Below the pieces are notes generated by a model. The model saw nothing but the letters and a program-made list of their open reading frames with translations, made no database searches and was not told where the DNA came from. Positions 7,547 through 14,816 of a stretch of DNA of 16,565 nucleotides are shown piece by piece. Position 1 is the first letter of the stretch. Each line of letters opens with the position of its first letter. The position numbers and the translations under genes are program-made. This DNA is from Spirochaetota bacterium (GTDB taxonomy: Bacteria; Spirochaetota; UBA4802; UB4802): the NCBI GenBank assembly GCA_029548025.1, contig JAKPOE010000257.1, positions 1-16,565 of the forward strand, given 5' to 3'.

Positions 7547-7930
7547 TTATTCGTTGCTAAGCTTATGTGCAATAATGTGTTTAGCTTTGACATACAATGC
7601 TTCCGGGGAGATTGCTATAGCTTTATCCACGTATTGTAGTGCAGCTATGTAATTGCCACTTTTATAAGCGTATTTTGCCATTAAATAATTCAATCTATGA
7701 AATTTTGTATCAATTTTTGATGCCTTCTTTAATATATGGAAAGCATCCTGGTATTGATGCTTTTTTGCATAAAGGTTTGCCAGATCAATGTATGCACCAA
7801 TAAAATGTGGATTTAATTCTATTGACCGTTTTATAAGCTCAATAGCTTTTTCAAAAAAACCCTGCGCAGCCCATTGCATGGCCATTTCATACAGGTCTTC
7901 GGATTCTATGTCATCATAGTGTTTTGGCAT
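7547..7930 (-). CDS. TPR-repeat protein
   Basis: The product is a small solenoid of about three tetratricopeptide repeats. Counted from the longer TTG start, they are residues 22-53 (AMQWAAQGFFEKAIELIKRSIELNP), 54-87 (AYIDLANLYAKKHQYQDAFHILKKA) and 88-121 (LMAKYAYKSGNYIAALQYVDKAIAISP), with the usual A/G and Pro positions. TPRs bind other proteins; no catalytic motif and no signal peptide is visible. The start is uncertain. ATG 7930 (127 residues) begins 13 nt after the upstream lipoprotein's stop, whereas TTG 7966 (139 residues) would overlap it by 23 nt. Neither has a clear Shine-Dalgarno, and ATG is preferred here. It is co-transcribed with the lipoprotein gene and ends at a terminator. 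Confidence 0.75.
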   Translation of the reverse strand: MPKHYDDIESEDLYEMAMQWAAQGFFEKAIELIKRSIELNPHFIGAYIDLANLYAKKHQYQDAFHILKKASKIDTKFHRLNYLMAKYAYKSGNYIAALQYVDKAIAISPEALYVKAKHIIAHKLSNE

Positions 7931-7943
7931 ATTTGTGCGATAG

Positions 7944-8459
7944 TTATTGTATAAATAAAATTTCAACCGGTGATGTTATATCAACGGTAAAAATATAAAA
8001 ATCATTGGTAAATGCTGAAATTCTGAGGCGATAGTTACCCTTATTGAGTCTTTTCAATGGATCAGTTTTATCGTTGCAAATTGATATCTTACTCTGGAAA
8101 CGCCAGTTGATATCAAAATTTTTTGCAATTTCAGCATAGATGGGCTTAGCAGGTTTTTTTGCATATTTAGAAACATCAACCAATGATTCCACGATATAAG
8201 CACAGCGCACCTTCCTGCCGTTTCTATCCTGTGTGGAAACCGATAGCTCCACACATTGAGCATTTTCGGATAAGGCAAACAACAACTCATAGGTTGCAGT
8301 ATTGTCAATGAGTTCTTTGCTTTTCGTAAGTTTTACCGTGTCAGATGAGAAGGTAAATGTTTTCATTTTATCATGCTGTGATGACGGTACGGATAAACAG
8401 GATACAAATACTGGTACATGTATCAACAAACAACAGTATAACATTTTACTACGTTTCAT
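7944..8459 (-). CDS. Putative lipoprotein of unknown function
   Basis: The 171-residue product starts MKRSKMLYCCLLIHVPVFVSC, a lipoprotein-type signal with a positive N-terminus and hydrophobic core. The likely modified cysteine is C21 in FVSC, a relaxed lipobox like those tolerated in spirochaetes. The mature part is predicted to be mainly beta, with a conserved-looking end GNYRLRISAFTNDFYIFTVDITSPVEI, reminiscent of an immunoglobulin-like fold, but no family is recognised. ATG 8459 has a weak AGGA-type ribosome site 7-10 nt upstream. The TPR gene follows immediately on the same strand, so the two products may act together at the membrane; this is inference from spacing only. Confidence 0.65.
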   Translation of the reverse strand: MKRSKMLYCCLLIHVPVFVSCLSVPSSQHDKMKTFTFSSDTVKLTKSKELIDNTATYELLFALSENAQCVELSVSTQDRNGRKVRCAYIVESLVDVSKYAKKPAKPIYAEIAKNFDINWRFQSKISICNDKTDPLKRLNKGNYRLRISAFTNDFYIFTVDITSPVEILFIQ

Positions 8460-8612
8460 TGTTCATCCTGGAATAAAAAGTAAAATGATTATTAATAAAC
8501 CCATGAGTATAATAATGAATTGGATTAAACATATGTTCAAGCTATTTTTTAATTTAGTAAACTAATATTCGAGAGGGAAAACTTTTACCATCAATAAAAT
8601 TATGGCGACAAT

Positions 8613-8677
8613 GTCATTCCGTTCCCGTTCCGGAATCTCTTTACCACACTGTCATTCCGGGCTTGACCCGGAATCTC
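8613..8677. repeat. Two direct copies of a 27-bp palindromic repeat
   Basis: Units at 8613-8639 and 8651-8677 both begin GTCATTCCG and end CGGAATCTC. The second forms a perfect stem: ATTCCGGG (8654-8661), loop CTTGA, CCCGGAAT (8667-8674). The first has the shorter stem ATTCCG (8616-8621) with CGGAAT (8631-8636). Similar short palindromes starting GTCATTCCGG are, from memory, scattered through many unrelated bacterial genomes. Confidence 0.75.
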
Positions 8678-8693
8678 AATATATACTATTAGA

Positions 8694-8739
8694 TAGATCC
8701 TGAATCGGGGTTCAGGATGACGTTCTACGGTTCAGGATG
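8694..8739. repeat. Palindromic repeat, inverted orientation, copy A
   Basis: This 46-bp stretch is matched at 45 of 46 positions by 9900-9945. It contains a perfect stem: ATCCTGAA (8697-8704), loop TCGGGG, TTCAGGAT (8711-8718). A further half-unit, CTACGGTTCAGGATG, follows. Read on the minus strand it has the same plan as the 8613-8677 units (GTCAT, stem, loop, stem, ATCT) with a different stem sequence. Confidence 0.8.
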
Positions 8740-8802
8740 ACATGATACCACATTTTCATTCTTATGGATAGAAGCGTTTTACCTGTACATGAAATAAAAA
8801 AT

Positions 8803-9810
8803 TTAGCGCGGAACACACAACGCAATAACATCTTCGGTAGTGATAATTTTTTCTATTTTTCTATCTTTTATATTATAGATAAATAAACCATTGTAACTTT
8901 CAGTATTACCATAGGATGCAATAATAAGATGAGTGCTATCAAGTGTATCAATAGTAAATGTCCCGGTTGTGCCAAAATTATATAAGGATGGATAATTGCC
9001 ATCCGAAATAATTTGTTTTAAATACACATTTCCCGATTCAGATACTATAGCAAAGACTTTATCGTCATCAGTTACGGTTACGTCAGTTAATATATCACCA
9101 ACAGCAATGGAAGGATTAAGAACGTTATAAGTCCCGGAGTAAATTTTAAAAATTGAATTTGTTGGATTATATCTCCAGATATAAAAAATGTTGTTATTTG
9201 CATAACCCCCAAAAGGATTTACAAGTGTAAAACCTATATCAACTGTTAAAAACGGCGTACTTGGATTATCGAGAGTATAAAAAAGTAGATTTGTTCCGCT
9301 GGGTTCAACAATATATATTTGTGAATTGTTAGCCTGAAACATCCCTAATGAATTGCTTGATGCTGTGGCAAATACATTCCAGCTCATAGTATCTTCATCA
9401 AATTGATTAATTTGTTGGTTGATTTCATTAAAATATAAAAAGAAATCATGATAACCTAAAACAGTATTATATAATGGATAGGCACCTGAAGTAATCCAAT
9501 TTTTTAAATCAGGAGTTGATAGTGCAAGCATGGTTGTATTGTTGTAAACCATAATATCCTTTTCTTTGTTTACTGCAATACCTCCCATGGGGTTTGGTAA
9601 AACAGTAGAGCTGGTAAATTTTTTATCAAAATATATATTTGCTATGATGAGCTTATATACCGAGCCATTATAAGCAATAGCATATGCTGTACGCGAGTCA
9701 CTATCGGCTATTTCGTGAAGATTAACCCTATCGCATGCTATGACAAGCATCACAGCGCACATAACAATGGCAATATGGATCATAATGTTATTACAATTTT
9801 TCATCTTCAT
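8803..9810 (-). CDS. Putative lipoprotein, beta-propeller-like
   Basis: The 335-residue product begins with a lipoprotein signal: Lys at 2 and 4, hydrophobic segment 9-25, and C26 in the relaxed lipobox V-I-A-C. The rest has many short, evenly spaced beta segments with aromatic ends (AYAIAYNGSVYKLIIA, GGIAVNKEKDIMVYNN, SQIYIVEPSGTNLLFYTLD, NNIFYIWRYNPTNSIFKIYSG, DKVFAIVSESGNVYLKQII, THLIIASYG, YNGLFIYNIKDRKI). This suggests a WD40/YVTN-like propeller rather than an enzyme; no family was identified. There are no catalytic motifs. Start ATG 9810 lacks a strong Shine-Dalgarno, and ATG 9804 is an alternative two codons downstream. The gene is flanked on both sides by the same palindromic repeat, and no partner gene is adjacent. 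Confidence 0.65.
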   Translation of the reverse strand: MKMKNCNNIMIHIAIVMCAVMLVIACDRVNLHEIADSDSRTAYAIAYNGSVYKLIIANIYFDKKFTSSTVLPNPMGGIAVNKEKDIMVYNNTTMLALSTPDLKNWITSGAYPLYNTVLGYHDFFLYFNEINQQINQFDEDTMSWNVFATASSNSLGMFQANNSQIYIVEPSGTNLLFYTLDNPSTPFLTVDIGFTLVNPFGGYANNNIFYIWRYNPTNSIFKIYSGTYNVLNPSIAVGDILTDVTVTDDDKVFAIVSESGNVYLKQIISDGNYPSLYNFGTTGTFTIDTLDSTHLIIASYGNTESYNGLFIYNIKDRKIEKIITTEDVIALCVPR

Positions 9811-9899
9811 TTTCGCCGTAATTTTATTAATGGTAATTATTACTATACTACTTCTCGTTTACAATGGAACTTCCTAAAAAAATAATTATTCATCACTGT

Positions 9900-9962
9900 T
9901 AGATCCTGAATCGGGGTTCAGGATGACGTCCTACGGTTCAGGATGGTTTTCTACGGTTCAGA
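9900..9962. repeat. Palindromic repeat, copy B, with extra half-units
   Basis: Positions 9900-9945 match copy A (8694-8739) in the same orientation with one difference. A further partial unit, CTACGGTTCAGA (9951-9962), follows, so the CTACGGTTCAG half-unit is tandemly iterated. Together the two copies bracket the 335-residue lipoprotein gene as direct repeats. Confidence 0.8.
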
Positions 9963-10452
9963 ACAACGGTAACAATCCATTTCCATCTCTTATTGAGCGG
10001 CTACAGCGCAGCCATCAGCAACTCCTTGATGATAATACATAACATATAGGTCAATACTATTTTTATAGTTTCTGCCGTTATGTGTGCCAATTAAACATAA
10101 GGATTGTTGTTTGATGGTGCTCATCATCCTGTTACTGCGATGATAATACTATTACTTTATTATTGCAACAATTATTTTCCTCAACATAGCCAGGTCTGGG
10201 TAAATCTTTTTTTAAAAAATGTTGTTGCGCAATTATTGGTATGTTGCATGTAATTGCTTTTTATAGTGCGGCATAAGGATAACCCTGATAATTCAATTCC
10301 GGATATTTTTTTGTGGCATACGTATTGGAGATATGTTTGTTTATATTGATAATAATTGATAATTACGAAAACCCTGATTTTTAACGATGACCATGAGAAA
10401 ATTGGAAAAAGTTTTCAATGGCAATGATTAATGCTGTTTTATGACACTATAG

Positions 10453-10484
10453 TGGTAAAAACAGTTTTTCCTGATTTTTTACCA
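10453..10484. other. Hairpin-forming palindrome upstream of smc
   Basis: TGGTAAAAA (10453-10461) and TTTTTACCA (10476-10484) are perfect complements separated by 14 nt. The distance to the smc start is 99 nt. It could be a DNA-binding site or a transcript hairpin; its role is unknown. Confidence 0.35.
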
Positions 10485-10541
10485 TGTTAACCAGAGTTTT
10501 TTTAAAGATTCCCGTAGATAATCGTAAAGAAATTACTGCAC

Positions 10542-10547
10542 TATAAT
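10542..10547 (+). promoter_or_regulatory. Possible -10 element for smc
   Basis: A perfect TATAAT lies 36 nt before the smc start, but there is no convincing -35 at 16-19 nt spacing. The call rests on the hexamer and its position. Confidence 0.3.
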
Positions 10548-10583
10548 CATGCATAATGCTATAACCATTGTAAGGTGGTATCA

Positions 10584-13331
10584 ATGTATTTAGACTCACT
10601 GGAAATATTTGGATTTAAATCATTTGCCGATAAAATAAAGATACATTTCGAAAAAGGCATAACCGCAATCGTTGGTCCAAACGGTTGTGGTAAATCAAAT
10701 ATTGTTGATGCAACCAAATGGGTGCTGGGCGAAAAACAGGCAAAGAATATCCGCGGCGATAAAATGGAAGATATTATCTTTGCCGGTACCGATCAGCGCA
10801 AACCGTTGTCACTGGCTGAGGTTTCACTGGTTATTAACAACACAAACAGGATATTACATATTGATTCTGACACAGTAACTGTCACCCGCAGGGTTTTCCG
10901 CGATGGTGAATCCGAATATATGATAAATAAATCACCTGTCAGGCTTAAAGATATTGAAAAGCTTTTTCTTGATACCGGACTTGGTAAAGCTTCATATTCT
11001 GTTATGGAGCAGGGCAAAATAGATTTAATTCTTTCAACAAAAGCTGAAGACCGTCGCTATATTTTTGAAGAGGCTGCGGGCATTTCGCGATTTAAGGTTC
11101 AGAAAAAAGAGTCGTTAAAAAAGCTTGAGGACACTACGGTTAATTTAGCACGGTTAAACGATATTATTAAAGAAGTTGAACGCGAAAAAGATTTAAAATC
11201 AAAACAGGCTGAAAAAACAAAAATCTATTTTGGCTTGCGCGAGAAATATAAAAGGAATGATATTTCCCTGCAATTATTGCGATACAGGGATTTTCAAAAA
11301 AAATTGCAGAAGGTAACCGAAGACAGGGAAAAACTTTTTGCCGAACGCGAAGAGCTTTCAAAGAAGGTTACCCTTATATCATCAGAAAATGAAAATGATG
11401 AAAAAAGAAAAAATGATATTCAGTTGCAGCTCTTTGAATGGGATAAAAAGCTGCATACCTATACTATAAAACTTGAAGATATAGATGGGAAAACTTCACG
11501 GAATAAACAGCTTATTCAACAGCAGGAACAGCAAATTACTGCTACCAGACAGCGCATCAATGAAATTGATGAAACTGTAAAAAAATTGACTGAAGAAAAA
11601 GAAAAGAATATACAGCAAAGCCAGATAATCGTTAACAATATTGCCAGCGATAAACAGCAGCTTGAAAACCTTTATACTCACCGGAAAAAGAAAATTCAGA
11701 ATATACATTCATTTAGAGATGCTATCGAACAAAAAAAACATGCCATTAAGGATTTTGAGATAACCGTAAAAAAATTGAGGGAGTCATTGGAGATAGTTAT
11801 TAAACAACTGGTTGATGCTATTGAAAAACGTAAATCCGAATTAGAATCATCTGAAAGCCAGCGTGAGCAGGTGAGGGAGCAAATTCACAGCGAGCTTGCC
11901 GAAGCAGAAACATGTTTGCAGAATGCATTGCATAATTTATCTTTGAATCTGGTTGACGAAGCCATACAGCAGTTAAAAAAAATTAAATTTGATGTATTGA
12001 AGCAGGATATACAGCTTTTTGAAAATTATGAAGACGGATTTAGAAGCATACTGTTTGATAAGACAGGTATACACGCCGAAAAAGAAAGGCTTGATAAAGC
12101 AATCCTTAAAACTACTGAGGATATAGAAACGTTACGGAATGATATCAATCAATTGGAATTAAGCATACACAGTGAGCAGGAAGAGCTTGACGAAGTTAAT
12201 AATATGATTACCCGTGTTGAGAAGGATTTATCCAGGAATGAAAATGAAAAAGCATGGATTGATAAACACATTCAGACTATTGAAAGGCAGATAGCCGATG
12301 ATGTAAAGCAAAAGGTACACCTGGAAAATGAAATTAAAAAGTTGCAACACTATATCAGCGAACTGGTGAAAGAGATAGAGCAATGGCAGAATAGCATGGT
12401 TGAATTTAATGAAAAGAGCAATGATTTGAAACAGCAGATTCATGATCTGATTGTAAAACGTGATGAAATAGAAAAAAAAATTATTGGACGTAAGCAATCA
12501 TCAAAAAAAGACATGGAACAACTGCAACGGCTTGCCGACAGGATAAGCTCTCTGGATAAAAATATTGTTGAATTGCAGTTTAGATTAAATTCAATTGAAG
12601 AATATTTATGGACTGAATATGAAACACGCCTAACTGATACCAGCATAAAGCTTGATGAATCATTGTATGAAAGCATTAATAGCGAACTGCAAAATATAAA
12701 ACAGCAAATCCAGGAGCTTGGACCTATTAACAACTTAGCAATAGAAGAATATAAGGACTTAAAAAAACGATTTGAATATTATATTGAACAAAAAAAAGAT
12801 ATAGAGAAAGCCCGTGAAGATATTCTGTCAGTTATTGCTGACATCAATAAACAATCCGTAGATCTGTTTTTACAGACTTTTAAAGAAATTCAAAAAAATT
12901 TTCAGGAGATATTTAAGCAGCTTTTTAATGGTGGCGAAGCAATTATTGAGTTAACCGATCCTGAAAATGTTCTTGAAAGTGGTATTGAGATTATAGTGCG
13001 TCCACCCGGGAAAAAGAATAAAAATATAAATATGCTATCAGGCGGCGAACGCTCCATGATAGCGATTGCGCTTTTGTTTGCAACATATATGGTAAAAGCT
13101 TCGCCCTTTTGCTTCCTGGATGAGATTGACGCTGCACTTGATGAAGAGAATATAGGCCGTTTTATACGGCTTGTTCAGAAATTTTCAAAATCCACTCAGT
13201 TTGTTATTGTTACTCATAACAAAAAAACAATGAGTGTATGCGATTCTATTTTTGGTGTAACAATGGAAGAGCCCGGAGTTTCAAAGGTGCTTTCGGTTAA
13301 ATTAGAAACTGCGTATGTCATGTCAAAATAA
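10584..13331 (+). CDS. smc: SMC-family chromosome segregation ATPase, compact form
   Basis: The 915-residue product has the bacterial SMC layout: N-terminal ATPase half, long coiled coil out and back, C-terminal ATPase half. It starts MYLDSLEIFGFKSFADK, near-identical to the usual SMC start. Walker A is GPNGCGKS (31-38), the ABC signature LSGGE is 818-822, Walker B is CFLDEID (843-849) and the H-loop His is H878 (VTHNK). The ATG at 10584 with AAGGTGG (10572-10578) upstream is preferred over the GTG at 10575, because it gives the canonical N-terminus. Typical bacterial SMCs are about 1150-1200 residues. The shortage lies in the middle: about residues 400-500, centred near 447-497, hold only a short break in the coil, with no GG-containing hinge pattern and no CxxC zinc hook. 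SMC organises and separates daughter chromosomes on DNA in the cytoplasm. Confidence 0.9.
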   Translation: MYLDSLEIFGFKSFADKIKIHFEKGITAIVGPNGCGKSNIVDATKWVLGEKQAKNIRGDKMEDIIFAGTDQRKPLSLAEVSLVINNTNRILHIDSDTVTVTRRVFRDGESEYMINKSPVRLKDIEKLFLDTGLGKASYSVMEQGKIDLILSTKAEDRRYIFEEAAGISRFKVQKKESLKKLEDTTVNLARLNDIIKEVEREKDLKSKQAEKTKIYFGLREKYKRNDISLQLLRYRDFQKKLQKVTEDREKLFAEREELSKKVTLISSENENDEKRKNDIQLQLFEWDKKLHTYTIKLEDIDGKTSRNKQLIQQQEQQITATRQRINEIDETVKKLTEEKEKNIQQSQIIVNNIASDKQQLENLYTHRKKKIQNIHSFRDAIEQKKHAIKDFEITVKKLRESLEIVIKQLVDAIEKRKSELESSESQREQVREQIHSELAEAETCLQNALHNLSLNLVDEAIQQLKKIKFDVLKQDIQLFENYEDGFRSILFDKTGIHAEKERLDKAILKTTEDIETLRNDINQLELSIHSEQEELDEVNNMITRVEKDLSRNENEKAWIDKHIQTIERQIADDVKQKVHLENEIKKLQHYISELVKEIEQWQNSMVEFNEKSNDLKQQIHDLIVKRDEIEKKIIGRKQSSKKDMEQLQRLADRISSLDKNIVELQFRLNSIEEYLWTEYETRLTDTSIKLDESLYESINSELQNIKQQIQELGPINNLAIEEYKDLKKRFEYYIEQKKDIEKAREDILSVIADINKQSVDLFLQTFKEIQKNFQEIFKQLFNGGEAIIELTDPENVLESGIEIIVRPPGKKNKNINMLSGGERSMIAIALLFATYMVKASPFCFLDEIDAALDEENIGRFIRLVQKFSKSTQFVIVTHNKKTMSVCDSIFGVTMEEPGVSKVLSVKLETAYVMSK

Positions 13332-13342
13332 GAGGTAATTTT

Positions 13343-14695
13343 TTGGAGCTTAAACGCCAGTTAGGACTCTTTACCGGTATAATGGTTATCATTGCCGATA
13401 TGATTGGCACCGGGATTTTTATGACAACAGGCAATATATTGGGCATGACCAACAACGCTCTGATTGTTATACTATTGTGGGTGTTAGGTGGTGTTGTTGC
13501 TCTGTGTGGCGCATTAAGCTACAGTGAATTAGCTGTACTATGGCCTGATGTTGGCGGTGAATATATTTATTTAAAGAAAATATTTGGCAACCTCCCTGCA
13601 TTTTTAACGGGGTGGGTATCACTCATTGTTGGATTTACTGCACCGGTTGCAACCAGCTCCATGCTTTTAGTGCAGTATCTCAATAAATTTTTTATAAACA
13701 TTCATGCTACTGGTATAACCACTATTACCGATGATATCTTCTGGCAAAAAAATATTGCTGCGCTTATCATCATAACATTTGGCTGTATTCATATAATGGG
13801 GGTAAAACGGGGAAGCGCCATACAGAATATCCTTACTGTCATAAAAATTGCTATCGTTGCGGCATTTATTATTGCAGGGTTTTATGTGCTCGATAGTTCC
13901 GCTATTCACAGGCTCTATGCGCACTATGGCACCGTGGAAGCAGGTTCAATCCCATTGATAGGACTATCGCTTTTAATGGTGATGTTTGCCTACACAGGAT
14001 GGAATGGTGCTACCTATATTGCAGGTGAGATAGTAGCTCCTGAAAAAAATTTGCCGCGGATAATGTTCTGGGGAGTAACTATCACCACAGTTTTGTATAT
14101 CCTTTTAAATATTGTTTTTCTTATGTCAACCGATGGCATTAATATCATGAATCATGATGAGATAGGTGCTATTGCAGCCAATGCATTATTTGGTCCTGTT
14201 GCAAGCAATTTTTTTAGTATAACTATCGCCATTATACTTTTATCGTCAGTATCTGCACAGATGATGCTAGGGCCACGTGTGTATTATGCTATGGCTAACA
14301 ATAACATGATCTTTTCATTGTTGTCAAAAATCAGCAACCGTTTTGGTACTCCGCTCTATGCTATTGTTTTACAGATGATTCTGGCGGTTATCTATGTATA
14401 TTCAGGAACGGCTATGTCGCTGGTTATCTACATGGGTTTTGCGCTCAATGTATTCCCTGTGTTAACCGTCATAGGGCTCATGGTTATTCGGAAAAAACAT
14501 CCCGAGCTCAAAAGCTCGTACAGAACACCGCTATACCCCCTTGTTCCCCTTGTATATGTTGTATTGACCATCATCATGATGATTGCAGCGCTCTGCTGCT
14601 GGACCATTACCTCAGCTTTTGCTATTGGTGTACTACTACTGGGCATTCCCGTTTATTATATATGGCAGCGTTATACTACAGGGAAATCTTCATGA
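13343..14695 (+). CDS. APC-superfamily amino-acid permease
   Basis: The 450-residue, highly hydrophobic protein has about 12 membrane helices. It carries the APC-family helix 1 signature GTGIF (22-26, in DMIGTGIFMTTG) and, after helix 2, SYSELAVLWPDVGGEYIYL, the consensus block of L-type/SteT-like transporters. The helix 6 region FAYTGWNGATYIAGEI is also typical of this group. It probably exchanges or imports neutral amino acids across the inner membrane; the exact substrate cannot be read from sequence. It ends normally for the family. The start is TTG 13343 with AGAGG (13331-13335) 7 nt upstream, and the gap after smc is only 11 nt, so it is co-transcribed with smc. The stop overlaps the next small frame as ATGA. 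Confidence 0.85.
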   Translation: MELKRQLGLFTGIMVIIADMIGTGIFMTTGNILGMTNNALIVILLWVLGGVVALCGALSYSELAVLWPDVGGEYIYLKKIFGNLPAFLTGWVSLIVGFTAPVATSSMLLVQYLNKFFINIHATGITTITDDIFWQKNIAALIIITFGCIHIMGVKRGSAIQNILTVIKIAIVAAFIIAGFYVLDSSAIHRLYAHYGTVEAGSIPLIGLSLLMVMFAYTGWNGATYIAGEIVAPEKNLPRIMFWGVTITTVLYILLNIVFLMSTDGINIMNHDEIGAIAANALFGPVASNFFSITIAIILLSSVSAQMMLGPRVYYAMANNNMIFSLLSKISNRFGTPLYAIVLQMILAVIYVYSGTAMSLVIYMGFALNVFPVLTVIGLMVIRKKHPELKSSYRTPLYPLVPLVYVVLTIIMMIAALCCWTITSAFAIGVLLLGIPVYYIWQRYTTGKSS

Positions 14696-14814
14696 TAAGT
14701 ATAGCTAACATCTTTATGATGATAGCCGTCTCCACAAGCTTTGTAGTTTTGTTTGCTTTTTGTATAGATTATACCATGATCTTTTTATTGAATATATTCT
14801 TGATAGTGAGGTAA
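14692..14814 (+). CDS. Small hydrophobic membrane protein, 40 aa (unannotated-type micro-ORF)
   Basis: ATG 14692 overlaps the permease stop as ATGA and opens a 40-codon frame ending with TAA at 14812-14814, only 2 nt before the next gene's ATG at 14817. The product starts MISIANIFMMIAVSTSFVVL and is almost entirely hydrophobic apart from a central C-I-D-Y and a terminal Arg. That fits one long or two short membrane helices. AGGGA (14680-14684) lies 7 nt upstream as a ribosome site. The tight fit between two genes, with an overlap on one side and a 2-nt gap on the other, argues for translational coupling and a real product. It could assist the permease. No family is recognised. Confidence 0.5.
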   Translation: MISIANIFMMIAVSTSFVVLFAFCIDYTMIFLLNIFLIVR

Positions 14815-14816
14815 CT

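Larger units (their letters stand above)
8460..8802. other. Intergenic stretch carrying a palindromic-repeat cluster
   Basis: No supported gene lies here. The left third is plain AT-rich DNA that should hold the promoter of the lipoprotein/TPR pair. From 8613 to 8739 lies the repeat cluster described separately. It also lies downstream of the 335-residue lipoprotein gene, for which no standard T-tract terminator is seen. Confidence 0.6.
9811..10574. other. Long divergent intergenic region upstream of smc
   Basis: No supported gene, tRNA or structured RNA was recognised in these 764 bases. It should hold divergent promoters for the 335-residue lipoprotein (left) and smc (right). It contains repeat copy B (9900-9962), a hairpin at 10453-10484 and a TATAAT at 10542-10547. 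The rest is AT-rich DNA with only very short open frames. Confidence 0.5.

Noticed and set aside
8302..8565. Plus-strand 87-codon frame overlapping the lipoprotein start
   Set aside because: It is largely antisense to the lipoprotein gene with its clear signal peptide; no ribosome site or family is seen.
8613..8739. CRISPR array
   Set aside because: There are too few units, spacing is irregular, orientations are mixed, and no cas genes are near; palindromic REP-like repeats explain it better.
8694..9945. Composite transposon carrying the 335-residue lipoprotein gene
   Set aside because: The direct repeats are short intergenic palindromes with no transposase and no target duplication, and the same family forms a wider cluster nearby.
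10980..12750. Rad50/SbcC-type nuclease partner ATPase instead of SMC
   Set aside because: No CxxC zinc hook is present in the coiled coil, and the N-terminus and signature motifs are of SMC type.
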